A stretch of DNA of 64,000 nucleotides, taken from NCBI RefSeq assembly GCF_028372415.1, contig NC_092875.1:48527271-48591270 (forward strand). Reading direction: 5' to 3'. The notes beneath the pieces are model-generated. The model was given only the letters and a program-made list of their open reading frames with translations. It did not search any database and was not told the origin of the DNA. Shown in pieces: positions 10,979-23,335 of this stretch (position 1 is the first letter of the stretch; each line of letters opens with the position of its first letter). The stretch comes from Notamacropus eugenii (taxonomy: Eukaryota > Chordata > Mammalia > Diprotodontia > Macropodidae). Position numbers and translations under genes: made by a program.

Positions 10979-11429
10979 GTGAGTGGAGGGCCGGCAGGCG
11001 TGACCGCGGGCCAGCCCCTTCCCCTGCGGGCCTCCGCTTCCTCGGCTGCCCGAGGACTGGCTCGGGCCGGCCGCCCGGCTCGTGGCCCCCTCGAGGCCCG
11101 GGTGCCCACCTCCCCGCCTCGGGCCGGGCATTGCCTGGGGGGGAGCCCCGGGGAGAGGCCCGGGGGAAGCCCTGCCCACGTCGGGGCTGAGCACCAGCGG
11201 CCCGAGGGTGTCCCCACTCTGTGGAGAAGGAGGTTGAGGTGGAGAGGCCCCCCCCCCCCTTCCTTGGAGCCAGGCACGGTGGGAGGGAGGCCCTTGAGGC
11301 CCCGGGCCTGCCCCCGGTGCCCCCTCCACAGCCTGTGACTGACCGTGGCACCCAGGGAGTGAGATGGAGGACAGCTTAGGGTCAGAGTAACCCACAGGAC
11401 AAGCAGAGGCCGAGCCCAGAGGCCCGAGT

Positions 11430-12300
11430 TAGGGATGGATGGACAGATGGACACAGCGATGATCAAGTGACTTAGGGATGGTACCAGGGTAAGAGACACC
11501 ACCACCACCACCACCATCACCATCAACTTTTATGCTGCACTTTAAGGTTCACACAGTGATTCACATTTATATGAACTCATTGGATCAGGAGAGAGGTGGG
11601 TAGGGACAGACCAGCTGTGATGAGACAACTAAGTGATGGGTGTGCAGACAAACTGACCAGTTGACAGAAAAGACAGGCTGACAGAAAGACTGATACACAG
11701 GACAGAGACACTTGACACTGAAACGGCAAAGGACCCCGTGCTAGACTTGCCAGGCACCTCTGTGAACTGATGGGCACCGTGTTTTCAGGCAGACAGGCCA
11801 TGAGCACGTGGCTGGCCGTGGTAATAGACATAGGTTGTAATTGACCAACAAAGTGACAGAATTATGGGCTGATGGACTCAGTGACTGAATGAAGGATTGA
11901 TGGTCACAGGGGGGCAGGTGAAGAGACTGGCAGACTGTGAAGGACCTAGGGACTGACTGATGGCAACCCTGGGACATCATGATAGGCAGGCTCATTGTTA
12001 TCATGATAGATACAGGACATTGAGACATGGTGATAGGCTGATAAAGACGCACTCATTTTTATCATGATAGCTATAGAGCGTTGGGACATAAAGATAGTGA
12101 TGACAGTGAGGGACAGGCTGATGGACCAACAGACATGGTGTTGGTTGTGGGATGACTGACGGTGATGACAGGAGGATGGAATAGCTCTACATGGTAACAG
12201 GCCTAGTGATAATGTGGCAAGAACAGGCAGCTGAATGGGCAAAATCACAGGCTGATAGTTGTCAGGAGCACAGGGACGCACTGATTAGCTGGAGGACCTC
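11430..12300 (+). repeat. Decayed GACA/GATA-type tandem repeat
   Basis: About 850 bp is saturated with gaca, gata, ctgatgg and tgac words. At 11991 and 12052 two units of period about 61 bp are still readable (ctcattgttatcatgatag / ctcatttttatcatgatag). A (CAC)n run lies at 11502-11520. Confidence 0.55.
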
Positions 12301-12304
12301 ATGT

Positions 12305-12555
12305 GTCCAGAACTGTCACTCCATCCTCTCCTGTCAGGATTGTCATCCCCATTCCCTGTCCCTTTGCTCAAATCTGTTATGCTTATTTTCATCCTTTCTG
12401 ACCAGAGTTTTCATCTCATCTCTAGTACCCCTGACCAAGAGCTGTCAGTACATTATTGTCCTTTCTGATTAGAGTTGTCACCTACATCCTTATTCCTTCT
12501 AACCAGAGTGGTCATTACATTCCTTTAGTTTCAGAGCTGTCACCCTCTCTGTTCC
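12305..12555 (+). repeat. Second decayed minisatellite
   Basis: Imperfect units of roughly 30-60 bp built on (t)ctgaccagagttgtcat followed by a pyrimidine-rich block, for example near 12400, 12465 and 12505. Confidence 0.45.
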
Positions 12556-13110
12556 CAGAAGGTAACCCACCTTTAGTCTTTCTCTCATTCTAGGTCTGTT
12601 TCAGGTTGTATCTACTAACTAATATCTTTCCCCCAAGTCATACGTTCTCATCCCTCATCTTGGGACCTATCAAATCCCTGCCCCGAACTTAAAGCTCATT
12701 TCTCCAGTTCTCCAAGGTACAGGTTATGTATTGTGCCACTTCTTGGTCTATTCTAATAGCCCTCAGTGGAAGATTCCTTTTTTGTTTTTAGGGAACAAAG
12801 TGAAAGCAGTGTCCCCTAAGCTCAATTTAGCCCAGGTACAGGAAAGACTATTTATGCCTCTTAAAATATCTCAGAAAGCTTACTTCAGGAATAGTCAGAA
12901 GTGGACTAAACGTTGTTTCCTCCTGAGTATCCAGACAAATGGAAACAGATTAAGGAGCTCATGTGATCTTTTTCACAAAAAACTTCTGCAGAAATAGCCA
13001 TCAGTGGTGGTAGAGGAGTCAAGGTTCATGTTACTTTATCAACGGAGACTGGTCCAGGAGTTAGGGAGCTCCCAGGTGAGTAAACACCCTCTACCAATCC
13101 ATGTTGGCAC
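12556..13110. other. EP400NL intron 1, no recognised feature
   Basis: No family match, no splice-supported exon and no clear repeat. Confidence 0.4.
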
Positions 13111-13114
13111 CTTC

Positions 13115-13262
13115 TGAAAGCTGCCTAGAGAGCTGAGTTCAGTGACTTATTGCCCAGAGTCCCGTAACCAGTAGGTGTCAGGCAGGGCTGGAAACAGGTC
13201 TTCCTGGCTTCAGTCAACTCTGTCTCACTGTACCAGCTGCCTCTGACACTTCATCCTCCTTA
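13115..13262 (-). repeat. MIR-type SINE fragment
   Basis: Antisense MIR/CORE-SINE, recognised from the gcccagagtcccgtaaccagtagg and ctcactgtaccagctgcctc segments. Confidence 0.5.
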
Positions 13263-13394
13263 CTTGCAGGCATGTAATATGAGAACTTCAAAGGGTTTAA
13301 AAAAACCACTAGTGATAGTTTATAATACTGCCTGGGAACTAGGTAAATACTCCTTATGTGTAGATCAACTCAATTACAACTTGTAGGGATTAGA

Positions 13395-13585
13395 GGTTTA
13401 GAGCTAGAAGGGACCTGAAAGCCTATGGAATCCAACTCTCTTATTTTACTGAGGCCCAAGAGGTTAAGTTATTTGATTAAGGCCCCACAGATTTAATGCC
13501 AGTTGCCCAAGTGACAGAGACCTATTTTTAATCGGAGTCTTCAAGTTCACCATTCTCTTCACTATACCATGATCCTTCCTGTTAA
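13395..13585 (-). repeat. MIR-type SINE
   Basis: Antisense MIR: 'gagctagaagggacc', 'ttattttactgaggcccaag' and the following gtaagt-like block. Confidence 0.6.
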
Positions 13586-13989
13586 ATGGTTTGCCTAAGA
13601 TTAAGTGGACAAGGCTATATTGGAGCAATCTTTGTCACCTTTCTACATAAACTTCCAGTCTCTTAACTCGTATTTATTAGGATCATCAAGAAGCCTTAGA
13701 TATGTCAGAGGTTTTAAGATTCCCTGTACTATACCAAATATCAGATGGCACCCTGGGTATTATTAAACATCCATGTTTGTAATCCTTCACCAAGTGGCTA
13801 GGTGTCTTGCTTGTCATTTCACACAGTTTTAGAATAATTGCAGTGGATGCTTATAGTTGCCTAGCTTTTAAAATGTGTGGCAGAAATAAAGAAAGGCAGT
13901 GAAGCTTTAGTCATCTGTCCAGAGAGGAATGGAGAAAAAGGAACAATATTCCCTATTCTTAGAAGCTGTGCCTTTTTTAGGTACAGCCC

Positions 13990-14930
13990 TAGATCACATG
14001 AGTTGTTTTTAGCTGTCCCATCATCCTGATACCTCATGTAGAATCTGTGATCCACTCAAGCCCCTAGATCTTTTTCAAACACACTGCTTTTGAACTATAC
14101 CGCTCATTTCTTGTACTAGTGAAGTTGATTTCTTGAATTTGCATAAGATAGCATTTGCCCTGTTAAATATCATCATATTGGATTATGCCCAGGGTTCTGG
14201 CCTTTTCAGATTCCTGACTTTGGCATCCAGTGTGTTAGTTACCTTTCTTAGTTTTGTTTCATCTGCATATTTAATAAGAATGCTGCCTCTGCCTTTCTCC
14301 AAGTCTTTAGTAAAAATGTTAAACAGTGAAAGGCCAAGCACAGTTCCCAGGGAGTGTTACCCTGAAGACCTCCTTCCAAGTTGACATGGAACCATCAATC
14401 AGTCAATCAAGAGGTGCTAGAAGTAAAAGAACAAAAATGAAACACATTTTGCTTTTTAGGAGATATTTCCCCCAGTAGAATATAAAGAATTTATATAAGT
14501 AAACAAAATATTTGCTAAGTGAATACAAAGTACTTTGGGGAGACTTTACCAGCTGGGAAGATCAGGAAAGACTTTAGGAGACGTCATTTTAGCTAAATTT
14601 TGAAGGAAGCCAGGAATTCTAAGAGGTGGACATGAAGCATTCTAGGCATAAGGGACGACCTCTGCCAAGAAATAGAATCAGGATGTAGAACACTGTGTCT
14701 GAGTCTGGCCATTCAGCCAGCTCCAGATCCACACAATTGTAATCTATTATCCAACTCACATCCCACCCCTCCCCATCACCCTTCCCCCATTCCAGGAATA
14801 GCATGAAGGACTTTTTATCAAATGCTTTTCTGAAGTCTAGGTAAACGACTTCTATTGCATCATCCTTCTCCACCAATTTATAAACCCTGTCAAAGAAGCA
14901 AATAACATTAATCTGGTATGACCTAGTCTT
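13990..14930 (-). mobile_element. CR1/L3-type LINE reverse-transcriptase fragment
   Basis: On the minus strand, 14619-14876 keeps the CR1/L3 reverse-transcriptase signature VVYLDFRKAFDK, and the 14300-14400 part corresponds to the 'VPQGSVLGP' neighbourhood in degenerate form. The element is interrupted at about 14395-14640 by a MIR3-like retroposon. It is old and non-functional. Confidence 0.65.
14395..14640 (+). repeat. MIR3-like retroposon inserted in the CR1/L3 fossil
   Basis: The 3' block 'ttttgaaggaagccaggaattct' recurs at 17770 and in other copies. CR1/L3-derived sequence flanks it on both sides. Confidence 0.5.
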
Positions 14931-15144
14931 GGTTCTTCTTTTTGAATATGTGAAGACCCTTCTAAATATTCCTCTCTTCTGTTTTTAAAGAACTATTTTT
15001 ATTCTACTCAGGTAACGTAACATGTATGCTGTGAATCAGATTCTGTACTTTGGGTTTATTTGATTGTCTCCCACAAAAAGGAGATCTAGTAGTATGGGTA
15101 CAGCACGTTCTCCAGGTTTTACAGAGCCACCACTGGGATTGTTC

Positions 15145-15715
15145 ATACACGTTTACTTCTTTTTCCTTTAAATTTATTTTTATCTTCAGTTGCACATTCT
15201 TACCCTCCCTCCACCCCTTCCCCAACCATTAAGAGAGCAAGAAATATATACTCATTATATGTATGCAGTCACACAAAACATTTTTGCATTAGCCATGTTC
15301 TGAATAAAGAAAAATAAAGAAAAGAAAAATGTTTCAGTTTGCACTTGGAGTCCATCAGTTCTCTGTCTGGAGGCAGATAGCGTTTTATATCATGAGTCCT
15401 TTGGAGTTACGGCGGATCGCTCACTGTACTGATGAAAGTGACTAAGTTTTTCACAGTTCATTGTCTTTACGATATTGTCATTATTGTGTAAATTGTTCTT
15501 CTCCTTCTGTTCACTTTACTTTGCATCAGTTCGTATGCCTTCCAGGTTTTTCTGAAACCATCCCCTTCACCATTTCATTACAGTAGCATTCTCTCACAAT
15601 CATATGCCATAACTTGTTCAGCTATTCCCCCAACACGGGTACCCCTCAGTTTCCAGTTCTTTGCCTCCACTACAAAAAAAGCTGCAATAAATATTTTTGT
15701 ATGTATAGGTCCTTT
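15145..15715 (-). mobile_element. L1 3'-end fragment
   Basis: Antisense marsupial L1 3' region: 'ccataacttgttcagctattccc', 'gcaataaatatttttgtatg' and 'ttactttgcatcagtt' are hallmark segments. It is the same region as the sense copy at 54830-55425. Confidence 0.8.
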
Positions 15716-15840
15716 TCCTCTGCTTTCTTTGTATCCCTCTCTTTTCTAACTTAAACATCCCCAGTTTATTCAACCAGTCTTCATAAGGCATGCTTTCTAG
15801 TCCCCTCAGCATCCTGGCTGCCCTCCATTTGATAATATTT
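15716..15840 (-). repeat. CR1/L3 3' fragment
   Basis: Antisense block (catccccagtttattcaacc ... atcctggctgccctcca) typical of the CR1/L3 3' region, directly abutting the L1 fragment. Confidence 0.45.
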
Positions 15841-16506
15841 GTTTGGCAACACTCTTACTAATGTGAAGTGAATATAATTTATTCACCCCAGAGTGCAGTA
15901 AGACGATTCCGCCCCTCGTTCTGGACTCAGTGCCTCTCAGTGCAGCCCCAAGCAGCTTTTGACTGCCATGGCGTACCATTCCCTCACGCTGAGCTTGTAG
16001 TTCTTTAAAACCTCCAGACCTTGAACTGTTGTTTAGCTGGTAGGCATTTAAGCAGGGGAAAACCCCCAAACCTGTTAACATTATGGTTCCAGTAGTAATG
16101 GAATCATGACGATTATGGTGACATAAAGGCTGCGGTGCCTTTTCATCTCTGGCCTAGGCCTTGCAGTTCTCGTGGTTCATGTACTGTGGGGACCTTGGAT
16201 GTGTCCTCTCCTTACCCAAGACATTAGACATACTTTTAACTGAGGAGGCCATTTGTGTCCCTCAGAGTCTTTAAAGATCCTCTGTATGCTCTCCTTCCTT
16301 GAGTCATTCATAGCTGACTCTCTGGCTTTGTTTTTGACAGTTCCCTAAGTGTCTACAAGAACATGACTATATACTTTGAGAGATAGGGAGAGAGAGAGAA
16401 CTTCCATCACACTTTAGGAAGCAGAATTAATTTGCATTGTCCATTTATTGCTTCCAGTTTTGCTACTTGAGGTTAAGCAACACAAGTCTAATCCCTCCCT
16501 TTAATA

Positions 16507-16700
16507 ACAGGATCCTAGATTGAGAGCTGGAAGTGACCTTAGAAGCCATCTAGTCCAGAGACCTTCATTTTACAAATGAGGAAACTGAGGTCCCAAGAGA
16601 TTAACTCTTTGCACAAGGTAGCAAGTGTCAAAGGTAGGCCTTGAACCTGGGTCTTCTGACTCTAGGACTGGTTCTCTTTCTTCTGTATTACATGTCTCAC
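16507..16700 (-). repeat. MIR SINE
   Basis: Antisense MIR: 'gagagctggaagtgacc', 'acaaatgaggaaactgagg', 'gaacctgggtcttctgac'. Confidence 0.75.
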
Positions 16701-16704
16701 TTGA

Positions 16705-17270
16705 TGCTTTTATCAAGTAAAAAGAAAGCTTTCAAAAATCAGTAAAAATCTTATATTTTAAAAAACTTCATCTCGTACCTCAGTAAAAGCTTTTTGTTTT
16801 TAATTCATTTAGTGTGTAGGGCAGTGTCCGCTGAAGTCTCCTGAGGCCTTCTTTTGGCAGAAGGGTGTCATGAGGTTCTTGAAGGCTGTGGCAGTGGCAC
16901 TTGTACAAGGTCTGGCAGGTCTCCCCAAACTAGAAGCTTCAAGAATAAGTCTGCCTGTGGCCTTGGGTCTGTTGTGCAAGGACTAGCCTAATGAGCCGGT
17001 TGGCTACAGCATGATGGATTTTTTTTCCAGAGTAACTTTTGAAAATCAGATTACACAGTTGTAGATGGATTGTTTATAGACATTGGGGGAGGAAATACCT
17101 ATATCAAGGAGATGACCAATTCTTAAAATTAAAGCAGTATGGGGCAGTAGTGATTAGGAGTGATCAGAAGGCCCTGATTCTTCCTGTCTGATGCTTAAAA
17201 TCTTGTTTCTAGATAGTCTGATTCCATAATTTCTAGGTTTTTCAATTCAGTTTTTCAGTTATGTTGAGTA
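16705..17270. other. Intronic sequence without recognised feature
   Basis: AT-rich. A (TA)n tract follows at 17273-17295. Confidence 0.4.
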
Positions 17271-17272
17271 TG

Positions 17273-17295
17273 TGTATATATATATATATATATAT
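17273..17295 (+). repeat. (TA)n microsatellite
   Basis: About 11 uninterrupted TA dinucleotides. Confidence 0.85.
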
Positions 17296-17574
17296 TTATA
17301 TAAATAAAATACGTGAAAGACACTGTGCCGAGGTTCTGTGGTGGCTATGAGACCATCATCCCTTGCATCAAGGAGTTTATAATTCAAATGGGTAAGTAAA
17401 ACACAAGACAACAAGGAAATGTATGCTGTGTGCCAAATGAGTGGTTTAAATAATAAGCAATTTAGGTGTTCAGAGGAAGGAGACACCACTTTGGGCCATG
17501 TAATAACCAGGTAAGGTGGGTAACATGAGCAGGGCCTTGAAGGATAGAGAGAAAGGATTCCAATCAAGCAGTCA

Positions 17575-17880
17575 GTCAGCCAGCATTTCTTAAATATTTA
17601 CTGTGTACCAGAAACTCTGCCAAGCAATGGGGATACAGAGAGAAGACAAAATGGCCCCTGCCCCTACATTCCCTTATGGGGAGACTACATACACATGTAC
17701 ATACAAGATAGAGACTAGCAGTTGAGGGAACCAAGAAACTTCATGCCAAAGGTGGCATTTGAACTGAATCTTGAAGGAAGTCAGGAGTTCTGGGAGGCAG
17801 AAATGAGGAAAAGGCAGGCGAGGGGGAGAGGAGGGTAGGTGGTGGGTGGGAAGGCAGGCAATAACCTGAGCAAAAGCACG
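17575..17880 (+). repeat. MIR3/L2-type retroposon
   Basis: 'atttactgtgtaccag', 'ctgcccctacattccctta' and 'cttgaaggaagtcaggagttct' give the full marsupial MIR3-like order. Confidence 0.65.
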
Positions 17881-18639
17881 AAGGCTCTAGTGGGCATTAT
17901 GTTACATATACACATTCCAATGGCTCTGTGGCATCAGGGATCCAGAAGTTCCCTCCAAGGATGCAGATCCTAGCCCATCCTGTGTGACTCCAACAAAGGA
18001 GGGCCATGCAGTGTTACATCTGAATAAAATCTATAGTGTCACTTTTTCAGCCTCAGAACTGCCATATCCAAAAACTCTCTCAAGCCAGCGAGCATGCCTC
18101 CTCCTTCCCTTTACCACCAAACTTCTCTAAGAAGGAAGTTTGTATCCATGTTTGCACGACCTCACTACCAATTCACCCTTCAGTATTCTGCTTTTTGTCT
18201 TTAACTACATTGGAACCTCTCAGAAGGTCTCTGGAACCTGCTAATTGGCAAGTCCATTGGCTTTTTTTTCCAACCTCATTTTCTCTGTAGCATTTGAAGT
18301 ATTGATCACCTCTCCCATTTTTGAAAGTCTCCTTCTGTTGTTTTTATGAATAGTAATTTGTCCCCGAAATCTTCCATTTAATTCTGAACTTGACATCATG
18401 AACATGTTCCTATGCAAATAACAGATTGCATCTGAAATTGAATCTCCACTACATATAGCATTTTTTGTATTTCAAATGTAAATGGTGGTTCCAACATTGC
18501 CTTGTTTATTTCTGTCCTGAACTTCCTTCTGCTTCTGTGTATTTTTGATGATTCATTGACATTCTTTTCTTTTTTCTTCCATTGATAAAATATCGCTATT
18601 ACTATTTCCACTACCCCTTCTAATTCTCCCCACCCCACC

Positions 18640-19030
18640 CCTCCAGAAAGCCCTCCCTTTGTTACAAATAAATGTAATTATATAGAACAAATCCACACAT
18701 TGGCTGTTTCTGAAAATGCACATCTCAGACTTTATCTCTTGTCTATCATCTCTCTAGCAAGACATGGGAACCATGACTCATTACTTGTCTTGGGAATGTG
18801 ATTGGTCTTTGTGTCAGTCATAATTCTTGAGTCTTGACAGATTGTTTTCCCTTCCAATGCTGTACTAAATACATTTTCTCAGTTCTGCTCATTTCACTTT
18901 GCATCAGTTAATTCAAGGCTTCCTAGGTTTCTCAGAATCTGTTCTATTAGTCATTCACTTGAGCACAATAATATTCTTTGATATAGTGTTTGTTGTTCAG
19001 TTACTCCTTTTTGCCCTTTTCACCCTATTA
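18640..19030 (-). mobile_element. Old L1 fragment
   Basis: Antisense L1 3'-region blocks, e.g. 'tttcactttgcatcagttaattcaa' and 'cacaataatattctttga', at much lower similarity than the 15.1-kb copy. Confidence 0.45.
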
Positions 19031-19999
19031 CTGACTCATTCCCAAGTTGGATTTCCCTGGTTATATATAGTTCTCCTCTGCCCTGAGAAGTTGTTTCCAA
19101 GGAACTGTAATTTTCCCTCAATTTTTTTTAAAGCTCAAAGCCCCCAGCCAGAGATAGCAAAATACTTGACAGAAACCTCACTGTTAGATTGACTTCTCCC
19201 TTTTCTCTGAGGATATTCCTCCTTAAGTTAGTTGACTTCTTATTTTCAATAAGTGTACGCAAAGTGGCAAGGGCCTTGTGGTTATAAAGACAAAGTAAAT
19301 ATTTAAAATCAAAGCAAACAGACTTTCATATTACCTGAAGGAAAGGCTTCTAACTTTTCCTGGAGCCAGAAGGAAGAGAAGCAATTCAAGATTACTGCCT
19401 TCCCTGTAGCTGGTCTAGAGGATTGGAGGGTGGAATTCAGCAACACAACTTCTACGTTGTGTGCGCCTCTCCAAGCAGGTTTGATCTCAAATCTGTGACC
19501 CGTTTCATTATGCTCTTCCATTCTCCCAACTTCTCAGAGTTCTCAGCATTCCTTTGACCCCCATTAGGAGCTGAATTCCCCTTTGAGGCTCTCTCCTCAA
19601 AGGTATGACCTGTGTCATTCTTCATTACATGGCATTATTTCCTTGCTTATTTATTCAAGAGACTTATTAAGACCTCACTGAGGGATCATCTGGTGTGGTC
19701 TAGTTATAAGGCCCTTGTTCTGTAATTAGCTCTGTGAAAGACCAACTAACTTTAAGTTGTATTACATCCATGTCCCATAATTTCTTTAGCCATTCTCCAT
19801 CTGATGGGCATTTACTTTGCTGTGATATAGCGTTCTCTTGGTGTGACTCCAGCTGTTCCTTCCCTGTTTTATTCACTTTGTCTTCTTGTTCCTCGTGCCC
19901 CTTAAATGTTGGCTTTTTCTAGGATTCCATTTTTCAGCCCTCTTTTCTATCTATGCATTTTCCTTAAGTAAGCTTAGATATTACGATAACTTTCAATAT

Positions 20000-20560
20000 T
20001 GATTCTATAAATGACTTCCAAATCTATATCTCTAGTCCTGGCCTCCCCATTTATGCTTTAGGTCAGCATTTCCAGCTATTTCTTAGTGTCTGTGGTATCA
20101 CAAGGCTCCTATCCTTCCTGACCCTTATTTATCAGTTGCCAAGTCGTGTTGATACCACTGCCATGATTTCCCTCAGACCCTTCTTTTCTCTATTCACACT
20201 ATAACTACCCTGCTTCAGGCCCTCTTCACTTCTCCCTTGAACCATTGCAATAGACTCAGGAGTCTCCCTTGTCTCAGATCTCTTCTCTCTCCAAAAACTG
20301 CCAAAGTGATGTTCCTAAACATCAACATTCTAGCTCAAGAAACTTCAGTGCCTCTCTGTTGCCTCTAGAATGAAATAGAAACTTTCATTTCTTTGATTCT
20401 CCTCTGCCTTTCCAGGCTCCCCTGCTTCATGTACCCCATGGTCCAGCTAAACTGGCTTTCTTGCTTGTTTTCACACAGGCTACTCCACCTCTATCCCTCA
20501 TGTCTGAAATACTCTCACCTCTGTTTCTCAGCATCCCTTGCTTCCTTTAAAGCTCAACTC
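20000..20560 (+). repeat. L2 LINE 3' fragment
   Basis: L2 sense segment: 'accattgcaatagactcagg', 'ctgccaaagtgatgttcctaa', 'ggctactccacctctatccc', 'ccttgcttcctttaaagctc'. Confidence 0.65.
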
Positions 20561-20684
20561 AAGCTGAACCAATCAAAGAAGAGATCCAGAATCACCGTGG
20601 ATGTAGTGCTCCACAACTATAGTCCCCATCTGTCTACTCAGAGGAGAAACGTGTGTCTCATCATCTGTCCTCCAGAACTAATAA

Positions 20685-20704
20685 CATATATTATATAATA
20701 TATG
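20685..20704. repeat. 20-bp perfect AT palindrome
   Basis: CATATATTATATAATATATG equals its own reverse complement. It can extrude a hairpin but is low-complexity. Confidence 0.9.
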
Positions 20705-21734
20705 TAATATATAATACAATAATAACTTGGGTATTGCAAGTGTAGCGAGGCTGTTACCCACATGTAACATGGGTGTCGTTTGTGGCTTGGAGGGAGGTGG
20801 TAATAGATGACTCTAGTCTTTTCTCCTCCCACTGTCTTCCAAGGGAGACTTTAATTTCTCCCTTGAGGGGAAGTGGGAGAAGGAGTCAGAAGCTGACTCT
20901 TCTCTCCTCACAGAGAGAAGGCCCTGAACGAAAATGATATCTCTCTACTCCTTTAAATGCTGTTAGTTGAGGAGATGTGGTCTTCGGGTTCAAGTTAAAC
21001 TTCTGATCACAGCTCTTTAATGGGGAGCAGAGGACTTCAAGCTTTATATTAAAGGTTTCACTGCTTTCCCATCAAATGCCAGTTCCATAATGAACACACA
21101 TAGCAAATAGCAAGAAAGCTCATTTTTCTAAGTGGATAAGCAAAACAGAAATCACAGAATATGAAACTGAGAATACTTACCAGATAACATGTTTTGAAAG
21201 AGCTCTTGGCATTGAAGTAACATCTCAGCCAAGAGAGAAGACCCCAGATCTCATCCAATGGGAAGTTCCCTGAACTCTAGTGTAGCAAGCTGGGAGTGGG
21301 GGATATGATTGAAGTTCAACATGTAGGCCTCTTCCCAGAGTCTTTTTTTTCCCTTAGTAACCTCAAGTGGGGTTGGTCTTGCTCATCTCACTTAAAACTG
21401 GAAGACAGAAGAGTCCCAAAGGGATTGAAGAGACTAGATCTTTCTTCTCTGTTGAAATCTGCTCCATATCAACCTCCACTAATGAGGAGAGAGTCCCATT
21501 CTAATGGACTTTGGGTTCCACCTCTGAGATTTCATTGTCTGAGTTCAGATGCTTTATACTATTTTTTACCATTTATTTGTGATCCCTGTGTATATTCTTC
21601 TGGCTCCATGGGACCCTTTCATAGGGCCATAGATTTAGATCTGGAAGAAATGTAAGTGATCAAAATCTAACCTAGTCTCCTTATTTTAAGAAAAGGATAA
21701 GTGAACAGCCTCTCTCATTTCCCTCTGTTCAGTT

Positions 21735-22480
21735 AGTCAGCAGAACTTCTCTCCTCTCCATAGAGTCCCTCATATCCCTTCTCTTCTCTTTGCTCTCTAG
21801 TGCAAGGCTCTCATCATCCCTACCTCAAACAATTGGAAGAGCCTCCTACTTAATGTGTTTCTTTGCCTCTAAGCTCTTGCTTCTCCACAAACCATCCTTT
21901 GCACTTCTAATAGAATCTTCCTAAGGATTAGGTTTGACCATGTACTTCTCTGTTAAAAAAACAAAAAACTCCATTTACTATTTATTTCCCATAGAACAAA
22001 ATGTAAATTTCTCAGACTGGCATATCTAATGCCCTCTGACATTCTGGTTCTGATGTACCTTTCCAGCCTGATTCCTTATTAATCTCACACATTTTATAAT
22101 GCAGCTACACTAAACTGAATGCTATTCCTTGAACTTCTTATGCCATCTTATACGCCTGCCCGTTTAGACTGGTCATCTCCCTATTCTCATAATGTGCTCC
22201 TTCTTTGACTATACGTTTCAAAATCCTTCTCTTTTTGTGAGCTCAGCTCAGATACTACCTCTTTCATTAAATTTAACCTGTCCCACTAAAAGTGTTTTCT
22301 TTGTCTGCTTCCCTCTTTTGCAAATATTTCTCACTACCTTGTAAGTATACTTATCTAACTATGTCTTATCCCCACCCCCCAATAGAATATAAATTCCTCG
22401 AAGGTATTGGGACTGGGTTATTTTTTAGCCTTTGTCTCCCTAGTTCTTGCCCACAATAGATACTTAATAGATATTTGTTG
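21735..22480 (+). repeat. L2 LINE 3' fragment
   Basis: Sense L2 from 'gcttctccacaaaccatcc' through 'ttctctttttgtgagctcagctc' to the tail 'gcccacaatagatacttaatag'. Confidence 0.65.
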
Positions 22481-22654
22481 GATTTATGTGACTTGCAGAT
22501 GCAGAACTGTACAGGTAGCAGATGAAGCCAACGTTTGAACCCAAGTCGTATTTCCATTACCCCACAACTACATCTGATATCTCCACATCACAATGTGACC
22601 TATTCGCCTTTTTATCTTACTGTCTAGTAATTAGTTCTTGTGTGTAGGGACAAG

Positions 22655-23090
22655 GACCTCATTTCAGATATTCTGGACAGCTCTGCGACCACACTGCGAA
22701 GGACATGGATAAGCTGGAGAGTGGAGGGGGGCAACTAGAATGGGAACATCCATGTCCTTGAGTCCATGTCATGAGGATTGATTGAAGGAACTGGGGATGT
22801 TTTGTCTGGATAAGAGACAACTCAGAGGGACATGATAGCTGTGCTCAAGTATTTGAAGGGCTGCTGTGTTTGGATAGAAGTTCTAAAGAGGCAAATTTAA
22901 GCTAGATATTATGGAAAACTTCTTACCTGTCCCAGAGTGGAATGGCTTGCCTTGAAATATGGTTGGCTTCCCTTTCATGGAGGTCTCCACGTAGAGACCA
23001 CAGAGGAGCACTGTCAGGAATATGGGTTTGTGTAAAGGTGGGACTAGATGGCCACAGATGTTTCAACTTTCAGATTCTGGGGTTCCTACA
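22655..23090 (+). repeat. CR1/L3 LINE 3' fragment
   Basis: Recognisable blocks: 'gataagctggagagtggagg', 'aggaactggggatgttt', 'tgctcaagtatttgaagggc', 'ggactagatggcc'. Confidence 0.65.
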
Positions 23091-23159
23091 CCAAAGCCTT
23101 TCCCGATGCCCTTGCCAGCCATAAGTAATTGGTGTGTGTTTTATACAACTTTTTTTAAA

Positions 23160-23335
23160 TTGAGAGGTGGTGCAGCATTGTAGATTTAGAGCTGCCCTCC
23201 AAGCCAACAGTTTGAATTATACTTCTGATACATCCTGGCTCTGGGACCCTGAGCCAGTCACTTGCCATCTCAGTGCTCTAGGCAGCATTCTTAGACTACA
23301 AATTACATGTGGAACTCTCAGTTACTAATAGGCTC
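23160..23335 (+). repeat. MAR1-like CORE-SINE
   Basis: Degenerate SINE head, CORE (ctggctctgggaccctgagccag) and the 'ggcagcattcttagac' tail. Confidence 0.5.

Larger units (their letters stand above)
9880..11350. promoter_or_regulatory. CpG island, promoter region of the EP400NL gene
   Basis: Abrupt GC- and CpG-rich block in an otherwise AT-rich window. It starts about 0.7 kb after the EP400 poly(A) signals. It has multiple GGGCGG-like boxes and no TATA box near the candidate start. A 5' exon with a consensus donor sits in its distal part. All long open frames on both strands here are GC-driven shadows. Confidence 0.8.

Noticed and set aside
9702..11526. Long open frames of 280-358 codons on both strands in the CpG island
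   Set aside because: They overlap each other in all frames, consist of Pro/Arg/Gly/Ala runs, and arise from GC-rich sequence with few stop codons. None has a conserved domain.
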